Source of the DNA: an uncultured Selenomonas sp.
Lineage (GTDB): Bacteria; Bacillota; Negativicutes; Selenomonadales; Selenomonadaceae
Assembly (NCBI GenBank): GCA_937981305.1
Contig: CALJPB010000168.1
Location: 1 to 6,015, forward strand
Direction: 5' to 3'
DNA: 6,015 nt
Shown here: positions 1-6,015 of the stretch, piece by piece
Layout of the letters: each line of letters begins with the position of its first letter
Numbering within the stretch: the stretch's first letter is position 1
The notes under the pieces: model-generated
The model's input: only the letters and a program-made list of their open reading frames with translations
Told to the model about the DNA's origin: nothing
Database searches by the model: none
Position numbers and translations under genes: made by a program

Positions 1-62
1 AAAAAGTATGGCTCTTCGGCTCATATGCACGCGGTGAAGCGTGTGAGGACAGCGACGTGGAT
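1..62 (+). repeat. Near-identical direct repeat, copy A (MNT active-site segment)
   Basis: Bases 1-62 match 673-734 with three mismatches and no gap (offset 672). The repeat covers the segment coding KVWLFGSYARGE to DSDVD. Outside it, the two MNT genes still align without gaps but are strongly diverged. The repeat probably continues to the left of the window. Confidence 0.95.
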
Positions 63-278
63 TTTTATGTGGAGTCAGATCGCGGGGTTCGTCTGCTTGA
101 CCTCATCGCCTTTCGTATGGATGCGGAGGAAGCCCTTGCTAAAGAGGTGGATATGATCACGCGCGTTCCGACAGAGTATCCGATTTTTGCGAAATACATT
201 GAGAGGGATAAGGTACTGCTCTATGATGCTCACATCGAAAGACGCGCAGATTCTACAGATCATCGTGCAGTATTGTGA
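1..278 (+). CDS. mntA: MNT-domain nucleotidyltransferase, MntA-like antitoxin (copy 1, 5' end cut by window edge)
   Basis: The reading frame is open from base 3 and its start lies upstream of the window; by alignment with the complete second copy at 609-950, about 22 codons are missing. What is visible begins KVWLFGSYARGE and carries the minimal nucleotidyltransferase signature GS-X10-DXD (GS, then DVD encoded at about 54-62) and a later Asp in KEVDMIT that fits the third metal-binding carboxylate. In the HepT/MntA family such proteins are known to neutralise the HEPN toxin by adding AMP units to a Tyr near its active site. The 3' end overlaps the HEPN gene by 56 bases, the usual tight antitoxin-toxin coupling. 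The copy differs from copy 2 in having DVDF rather than DVDL. The family call is secure; antitoxin activity is inferred from the neighbour. Confidence 0.88.
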   Translation, partial: KVWLFGSYARGEACEDSDVDFYVESDRGVRLLDLIAFRMDAEEALAKEVDMITRVPTEYPIFAKYIERDKVLLYDAHIERRADSTDHRAVL

Positions 279-612
279 TGATATCGACGAAGCTACCCGA
301 CGTTTTGGTGGAACACAGGAAGCCTTTTATGCAGATCGCCTCTATCGTCATGCGTGTTCCATGGCACTTCAGACCATTGGAGAGGTCGCAAAGTCTTTCT
401 CGGATGAGTTTGTTGAAAATCATACAGAAATTCCGTGGAAACTCATCAAGGGGATGCGGACGTTCTTCGCGCACACCTACCACAGCTCGATTGATATGGA
501 TAAGGTCTGGGATATGATTCATGAGGATATTCCGATGCTGCGTGCATACTGTACCGATTTATTGAACGAAATAACTGAGAAAAATAGGAGCAGAAAGGGG
601 CGGGATTCATGA
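223..612 (+). CDS. hepT: HepT-like HEPN-domain ribonuclease toxin (DUF86 family)
   Basis: Protein of 129 residues, the usual size for a HepT-like HEPN protein, predicted helical and cytoplasmic. The diagnostic RX4HXY motif is intact as R79-TFFA-H84-T-Y86, within the family context IPW..I.GMR and followed by SID..VW..I. In characterised HepT proteins R and H form the RNase site of the dimer and the Tyr is the residue AMPylated by MntA. I chose ATG at 223 because it has AAGG nine bases upstream, because the stump of the second toxin starts at the equivalent base (895), and because residues from here on match the family start (SKDAQIL). A further ATG follows directly at 226; an in-frame ATG at 187 is much less likely. 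The gene overlaps the upstream MNT by 56 bases and the downstream MNT by 4 bases (ATGA). Toxin activity is inferred, not shown. Confidence 0.88.
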   Translation: MMLTSKDAQILQIIVQYCDDIDEATRRFGGTQEAFYADRLYRHACSMALQTIGEVAKSFSDEFVENHTEIPWKLIKGMRTFFAHTYHSSIDMDKVWDMIHEDIPMLRAYCTDLLNEITEKNRSRKGRDS

Positions 613-672
613 TCCTCACCATCGACGAAATCCGTGCGAAAATCCGCCCTATTTGCGATCAGTACAAGATTG

Positions 673-734
673 AAAAAGTATGGCTCTTCGGCTCATATGC
701 ACGCGGCGAGGCGCGTGAGGACAGCGACGTGGAT
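673..734 (+). repeat. Near-identical direct repeat, copy B (MNT active-site segment)
   Basis: Partner of the repeat at 1-62. All three differences are transitions, at the codons of GEA(C/R): two are silent and one changes Cys to Arg. Identity drops abruptly right after the DVD codons. Confidence 0.95.
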
Positions 735-894
735 CTTCATGTCAAAGCAGCGGAGGAAATGAGGTTTCTCGAACTCGGAGGTTTTTATGCAGACCTCGAA
801 GAAATTCTTGGGAAAGAAATCGATCTGATTACGAGAATCCCGGAGGAGTATAAAATCTTCAAAAAATATGTGGCAAGAGAGGAGATACTGATCT

Positions 895-3058
<2,164 letters not shown>

Positions 3059-3076
3059 TGTGTCTGTGTGACCCCT

Positions 3077-3242
3077 AGGGAAGCACTGATAAATTCAGCC
3101 GCGCCATCTTAGCGCATCTTTTTTGCCCGCTTTTCGTTAGCAAATCCTCCACATAGCTTTGGCTATGCGTCCGGTTTGCTGCCTCAATCGGACAGAAAAA
3201 TCTACGCCAATCTGGCAGACTTCATTTTATCAGTGATTCCCT
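3077..3242. mobile_element. MITE-like element with terminal inverted repeats (166 bp)
   Basis: The left end AGGGAAGCACTGATAAA and the reverse complement of the right end AGGGAATCACTGATAAA match at 16 of 17 positions. The interior has no coding frame but contains an internal hairpin (3140-3179) and a smaller one at 3201-3219 (TCT..GCCA / TGGC.AGA). Short length, good terminal repeats and no transposase are what is expected of a non-autonomous miniature element moved in trans by a transposase. I see no clear target-site duplication, so the exact outer ends may be off by a few bases, and the insertion sequence family cannot be named. An alternative is a structured RNA element in the gyrB 3' UTR. 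Confidence 0.7.
3140..3179. repeat. Internal hairpin of the MITE-like element
   Basis: The outer arms GCAAA/TTTGC and the inner arms CATAGC/GCTATG pair around a TTTG loop, separated by a partly mismatched middle. Centred in the element, it could form a cruciform in DNA or a stem-loop in the gyrB transcript. Confidence 0.65.
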
Positions 3243-3247
3243 GGAAC

Positions 3248-3292
3248 AGGGCGTTGTACGAAGTTGTCGGCTTCGTGCAACGCCCTTTTTTT
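3248..3292 (+). terminator. Rho-independent terminator, presumably of gyrB
   Basis: A 16-bp stem (AGGGCGTTGTACGAAG paired with CTTCGTGCAACGCCCT, one G-U wobble) closes a seven-base loop (TTGTCGG) and is followed directly by seven T residues (3286-3292). It lies 189 bases after the gyrB stop codon, with the MITE-like element in between, and separates gyrB from the nag operon. There is no T run on the opposite strand, so it acts in the + direction only. Confidence 0.93.
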
Positions 3293-3344
3293 GAGAAATC
3301 TCTGATCGCATGAAATCCCCGACGCTGTGCATCCGACTTCCTCC

Positions 3345-3357
3345 TTGATCGGATCAA
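3345..3357. promoter_or_regulatory. Palindrome TTGATC-G-GATCAA, possible operator
   Basis: Perfect 6-bp inverted repeat around a single G, about 100 bases upstream of the nagB promoter. The core ATCGGATC recurs at 3369-3376. The size and symmetry suit a dimeric regulator, but no family can be assigned and chance is possible. Confidence 0.3.
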
Positions 3358-3436
3358 ACCCTTCATTTATCGGATCTACTACAGTTTATATAGAAATATA
3401 TTTTCTTTTACAATGTGAATAAAATAACTTTAAAAG

Positions 3437-3465
3437 ATTTTATGAAAAATAATTGCATTTTATGA
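3437..3465. promoter_or_regulatory. Paired ATTTTATGA motifs overlapping the nagB promoter, candidate operator
   Basis: ATTTTATGA occurs at 3437-3445 and again at 3457-3465, exactly 20 bases apart (about two helical turns). The second copy overlaps the -35 element and spacer of the nagB promoter. The same nonamer forms one arm of the perfect palindrome between nagA and the permease gene. An inverted ATAAAAT at 3419-3425 faces the first copy. A repressor bound here would block RNA polymerase; the regulator is unknown and AT-richness lowers the significance. Confidence 0.45.
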
Positions 3466-3481
3466 TAAACTGTGTTATATT
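3453..3481 (+). promoter_or_regulatory. Sigma-70-type promoter of the nag operon
   Basis: The -35 TTGCAT (3453-3458) and -10 TATATT (3476-3481) are separated by exactly 17 bases, with an extended -10 TG at 3473-3474. The AT-rich tract upstream could act as an UP element. Transcription would start near 3488, leaving a leader of about 36 bases before nagB. Confidence 0.78.
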
Positions 3482-3523
3482 GTAGAAGATTTCAGAACAG
3501 ATACACAGAAGGGAGTATCGCCA

Positions 3524-4261
3524 ATGCGTATCATTTTTACAGATACCTATAAGAAGATGAGCGAGGAGGCAGCAAAGATCCTTGCGGGGCAGCTCTGGGT
3601 GAAGCCGGACTCGGTGCTCGGGCTTGCGACGGGCAGTACGCCGGTGGAACTCTATCAAAACCTCGTCTGGCTGTACAAGACCGTTGGTCTGGACTTCTCG
3701 CAGGCGACCTCGTTCAATCTGGATGAGTATGTCGGACTCGCGGAGGACGATCCGCAGAGCTACCATCGTTTCATGTACGAGAACCTTTTCGATCATGTGA
3801 ACATCCGCAAGGATCACGTATTCTTCCCGAACGGACTCGCCGCAGACAGCGCGGCGGAGGGCGAACGCTATGAGGCGGCGATCACGGCGGCGGGCGGCAT
3901 CGATATGCAGCTCCTCGGGATCGGACGCAATGCTCACATCGGCTTCAACGAGCCGGCGGACGCGTTCACACGCATCACACACAAGGTCGCGCTCAAGGAG
4001 AGCACGATCGCGGCGAATGCGCGTTTCTTCGCATCGCAGGATGAGGTTCCACGCGAGGCGATGAGCATGGGCATCGGCACGATCTTCCGCGCACGCCACA
4101 TCGTCCTCCTCGCGAGCGGCGCGGAGAAGGCGGAGGCGGTGCGCGACGCGGTCGAGGGCGCAATCACGCCCGCCGTCCCCGCCTCCATCCTCCAACTGCA
4201 CCCCAGCGTGACCCTCATCGTCGATGATGAGGCGGGCGCACTCATCAAGGCGAAAGCGTGA
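3524..4261 (+). CDS. nagB: Glucosamine-6-phosphate deaminase
   Basis: Cytoplasmic enzyme that converts glucosamine-6-phosphate to fructose-6-phosphate and ammonia, the step that feeds amino sugars into glycolysis. The 245 residues match the short Firmicute NagB form. Visible motifs are the phosphate-binding LGLATGSTP (about 32-40), NLDEY with catalytic D67, and GIGRNAHIGFNEP with N136, H138 and E143; as in Bacillus NagB an Asn stands where the E. coli enzyme has Asp, and an Ala replaces the more usual Gly before the His. MGIGTI at about 182-187 is also typical. The start ATG has AAGGGAG (3509-3515) eight bases upstream. It is the first gene of the operon, behind the promoter at 3453-3481, and is followed after six bases by nagA. 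The short form lacks the C-terminal part associated with allosteric control in E. coli. Confidence 0.96.
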   Translation: MRIIFTDTYKKMSEEAAKILAGQLWVKPDSVLGLATGSTPVELYQNLVWLYKTVGLDFSQATSFNLDEYVGLAEDDPQSYHRFMYENLFDHVNIRKDHVFFPNGLAADSAAEGERYEAAITAAGGIDMQLLGIGRNAHIGFNEPADAFTRITHKVALKESTIAANARFFASQDEVPREAMSMGIGTIFRARHIVLLASGAEKAEAVRDAVEGAITPAVPASILQLHPSVTLIVDDEAGALIKAKA

Positions 4262-4267
4262 CCTCTG

Positions 4268-5422
4268 ATGAACGTCATTCAAAACGGCATCCTGATTCTG
4301 CCCGATGAAAACGGACGCTTTGCGGCGCGGACGGGACTCGCTCTCTGCTACGATGAGCGGATCACACGCATCGTCCCCGCAGAGGAGTTCTCCGCCGCCG
4401 CAGACGATACGGTCATTGATGCGGCGGGCGCATACGTCGCGCCCGGCTTCGTGAACGTCCACATCCACGGTGCGGACGGCGCGGATACGATGGACGAGGA
4501 TGCGGAGGCACTCGGGAAAATTGCCGCATTCCAAGCGCGTACGGGCGTGACCTCCTTCCTGCCGACCACGATGACCTGTGCCTACGATGCAGTGGAGCGG
4601 GCACTCGGCCGCATCCGCCGTGCAATGGCGGAGAAGCCGCACGGCGCACGCATCCTCGGCGCACATATGGAGGGGCCGTTTATCAGCCCTGCGAAAAAGG
4701 GCGCACAGGACGCACAGTACATCCTCCCACCCACATTTGAGAAGATCGCCCCCTATGCCGATGTCATCAAGATCATCACCGCTGCGCCAGAGATGATCGC
4801 CGAGGAAGACTTTATCGAGAGCTGCCGCACACACGGCATCATCGTCTCCATCGGGCATACGGCGGCGGACTATGAGACGGCACGCGCGGCGATTGCACGC
4901 GGCGCGACGCACATCACGCACCTGTGCAACGCGATGACGGGGCTGAACCACAGACAGCCCGGCGTGCTCGGCGCGGCGCTCGACAGCGATGCGAACTGTG
5001 AGCTGATCACGGACAACGTACACGTCCACCCCGCCATGCAGCGCATCATCTACGCGGCGAAGCGCGGCGCACACATCATCCCGATCACGGACTCCATGCG
5101 TGCCTGCGGACTCTCGGACGGCATCTCGGAGCTCGGCGGACAGAAGGTCTATGTCAACGGAACACGCGCAACGCTCGCCGACGGCACGATTGCGGGCAGC
5201 GTACTGCGCATGAACGACGGGCTGCGCATCCTGCGTGAGAATCTGGACGCATCCATCCCCGCCGTTGTGGAGATGGCGGCGCGCACCCCCGCCGAGGAGC
5301 TGAATGTATATGATAAGCTTGGCTCGCTCAGCGTCGGAAAATACGCGGATATTGCGATCTTTGACGAGGAGTTTCGGATACGGCGTACAATTGTTGGCGG
5401 GCGGGATTGCTTTGTTCCATAA
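4268..5422 (+). CDS. nagA: N-acetylglucosamine-6-phosphate deacetylase
   Basis: Cytoplasmic amidohydrolase that removes acetate from GlcNAc-6-phosphate, giving glucosamine-6-phosphate, the NagB substrate. The 384 residues are normal for the family. Motifs in order: PGFVNVHIHG (H65, H67), HMEGPF (E135, metal ligand), IGHT (H197), THLCNAM (H218, N221) with NHRQPG after it, DNVHVHP (substrate-binding His; many relatives have DG instead of DN) and ITDSM with the catalytic Asp D275. The C-terminal VGKYADIAIFD closes the composite beta-sandwich domain. The ATG is six bases after the nagB stop, with no good ribosome binding site of its own (the nearest AAGG is about 17 bases away), so translation is probably coupled to nagB. 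Its stop codon lies inside the palindrome that precedes the permease gene. Confidence 0.96.
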   Translation: MNVIQNGILILPDENGRFAARTGLALCYDERITRIVPAEEFSAAADDTVIDAAGAYVAPGFVNVHIHGADGADTMDEDAEALGKIAAFQARTGVTSFLPTTMTCAYDAVERALGRIRRAMAEKPHGARILGAHMEGPFISPAKKGAQDAQYILPPTFEKIAPYADVIKIITAAPEMIAEEDFIESCRTHGIIVSIGHTAADYETARAAIARGATHITHLCNAMTGLNHRQPGVLGAALDSDANCELITDNVHVHPAMQRIIYAAKRGAHIIPITDSMRACGLSDGISELGGQKVYVNGTRATLADGTIAGSVLRMNDGLRILRENLDASIPAVVEMAARTPAEELNVYDKLGSLSVGKYADIAIFDEEFRIRRTIVGGRDCFVP

Positions 5423-5436
5423 AATGTTATTTTATG
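5418..5436. promoter_or_regulatory. Perfect palindrome CATAAAAT-GTT-ATTTTATG, candidate operator or RNA hairpin
   Basis: Two perfect 8-bp arms around GTT, spanning the nagA stop codon (5420-5422) and ending directly at the AGGAGG ribosome binding site of the permease gene (5437-5442). The right arm plus the next base, ATTTTATGA, equals the motif repeated in the nagB promoter, which suggests one regulator for both sites. In RNA the arms would form a weak, A-U rich hairpin next to the ribosome binding site, an alternative role. It is too weak and lacks a T run for a terminator. Confidence 0.6.
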
Positions 5437-5449
5437 AGGAGGTATTTTT

Positions 5450-6015
5450 ATGAGTTTATTCGGACAAACAAGCGGCGAGAGTTCATTTTTCGCCAAAGCA
5501 CAGCGGTTCGGGAAATCCTTTATGCTGCCGATCGCTGTGCTTCCTGCCGCAGGCCTTCTGCTCGGCATTGGCGGCGCACTGTCGAATCCAAATTCGGTCA
5601 AGGCGTATCCATTCCTCGATATTGGTTGGCTGCAGAATATCTTCACAATTATGGCATCCGCAGGCAGCATCGTCTTTGCGAACCTCGCTATTCTCTTTGC
5701 TGTCGGCATCGCCGTCGGACTTGCGCGCAGCGATAAGGGAACGGCAGGTCTTGCCTCTGTGCTCGCGCTGCTTGTGATGAACGCGACCATCAATGCACTC
5801 CTTATCATTACGGGGACGCTTGCGAAAGAGAACCTTGCAAGTGTCGGGCAGGGAATGAGTCTCGGCATTCAGACCTTGGAGACGGGCGTTTTCGGCGGCG
5901 TTGTGGTTGGTCTTATGACGTATCTCCTGCATAAGCGATTCAATAAGATCGAGCTTCCGCCGTTCCTTGGATTCTTTGGCGGATCGCGTTTTGTACCGAT
6001 CATCTGCTCTTTTTC
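5450..6015 (+). CDS. PTS sugar permease EIIC, glucose/GlcNAc family (3' end beyond window)
   Basis: Open to the window end; 188 codons are visible. It starts MSLFGQTSGESSFF after a strong AGGAGG (5437-5442, seven-base spacer), so the start is well supported. The sequence is that of the membrane EIIC domain of the glucose/N-acetylglucosamine PTS family: KSFMLPIAVLPAAGLLLGIGGAL (about 22-44), ASAGSIVFANLAILFAVGIAVGLA (about 69-92), the hydrophobic stretch near 99-121, GVFGGVVVGL (about 146-155) and ELPPFLGFFGGSRFVPII (about 168-185). Detail such as LETGVFGG and IELP.FLGFF resembles PtsG more than E. coli NagE. It follows nagA by 27 bases, so the substrate is more likely GlcNAc or glucosamine, phosphorylated during uptake. 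Whether EIIB and EIIA domains follow cannot be seen. Confidence 0.92.
   Translation, partial: MSLFGQTSGESSFFAKAQRFGKSFMLPIAVLPAAGLLLGIGGALSNPNSVKAYPFLDIGWLQNIFTIMASAGSIVFANLAILFAVGIAVGLARSDKGTAGLASVLALLVMNATINALLIITGTLAKENLASVGQGMSLGIQTLETGVFGGVVVGLMTYLLHKRFNKIELPPFLGFFGGSRFVPIICSF

Larger units (their letters stand above)
3059..3523. other. Gene-free stretch between gyrB and nagB
   Basis: 465 bases without a credible coding frame on either strand. Contents from left to right: 18 bases of unremarkable sequence, a MITE-like element (3077-3242), the intrinsic terminator (3248-3292), about 150 bases with a TTGATC-G-GATCAA palindrome, and from about 3380 a very AT-rich tract leading into the nagB promoter and leader. 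Bases 3293-3340 and 3380-3430 hold nothing I can assign. Confidence 0.85.

Noticed and set aside
187..222. Upstream in-frame ATG extending the HEPN toxin by 12 residues
   Set aside because: It lies deep in the MNT coding region, the second module's toxin stump starts at the position equivalent to 223, and the added residues are not part of the family.
57..278. A short protein starting at ATG 57 (MDFYVESD)
   Set aside because: The frame continues upstream through the conserved GS-X10-D part of the MNT motif, so this is only the tail of a gene cut by the window edge.
3071..3248. Target-site duplication flanking the MITE-like element
   Set aside because: The flanks (ACCCCT on the left, GGAACA on the right) do not match for any reasonable choice of outer ends.
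3380..3523. Bacillus-type NagR (YvoA) operator or riboswitch in the nagB leader
   Set aside because: No TATAGAC-centred palindrome is visible, and the predicted leader of about 36 bases is too short for a glmS-like or other riboswitch.
3440..5074. 544-codon open frame on the minus strand spanning nagB and nagA
   Set aside because: It lies antisense to two well-supported genes, crosses their intergenic gap, is rich in Arg, Asp and Cys without a recognisable domain, and is what GC-rich codon usage produces on the opposite strand.
5407..5736. 109-codon plus-strand frame starting inside the end of nagA
   Set aside because: It is out of frame with the permease gene, which has the recognisable EIIC sequence and the AGGAGG site, and its product is Arg/Cys-rich without a motif.

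Overview
The window looks like a chromosomal segment of a GC-rich Firmicute of the Negativicutes type (Selenomonas or Centipeda relatives). This is an inference from three things: a short Bacillus-type GyrB without the large insertion of enterobacterial GyrB, strong AGGAGG ribosome binding sites, and a GC-rich core (40 G+C in 3001-independent sample 2461-2520) combined with AT-rich promoter regions. No ribosomal RNA or other taxonomic marker is present, so the genus is not proven.

Bases 1-981 hold a tandem HEPN/MNT toxin-antitoxin array of the HepT/MntA kind: a 5'-truncated (by the window edge) MNT nucleotidyltransferase, a complete HEPN toxin, a second complete MNT, and a 28-codon stump of a second HEPN toxin. 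The two modules line up at a constant offset of 672 bases, including an identical 56-base antitoxin/toxin overlap, so the array arose by duplication, and the second toxin was then lost. The region is less GC-rich than what follows (26 G+C of 60 at 361-420), which suggests acquisition by transfer.

Bases 1004-3058 encode DNA gyrase subunit B. It starts 22 bases after the stop of the toxin stump and has an acidic N-terminal extension. The gene-free stretch 3059-3523 (465 bases) contains, in order, a 166-base MITE-like element with terminal inverted repeats, a strong intrinsic terminator that presumably serves gyrB, a small palindrome, and a very AT-rich promoter region with repeated ATTTTATGA motifs.

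Bases 3524 to the end form an amino-sugar catabolic operon: nagB (glucosamine-6-phosphate deaminase), nagA (N-acetylglucosamine-6-phosphate deacetylase) and the start of a PTS EIIC permease gene. Together they would import and phosphorylate GlcNAc or glucosamine, deacetylate GlcNAc-6-P, and convert GlcN-6-P to fructose-6-P and ammonia. A perfect CATAAAAT-N3-ATTTTATG palindrome between nagA and the permease gene shares its half-site with the nagB promoter and is a candidate operator for a shared regulator.
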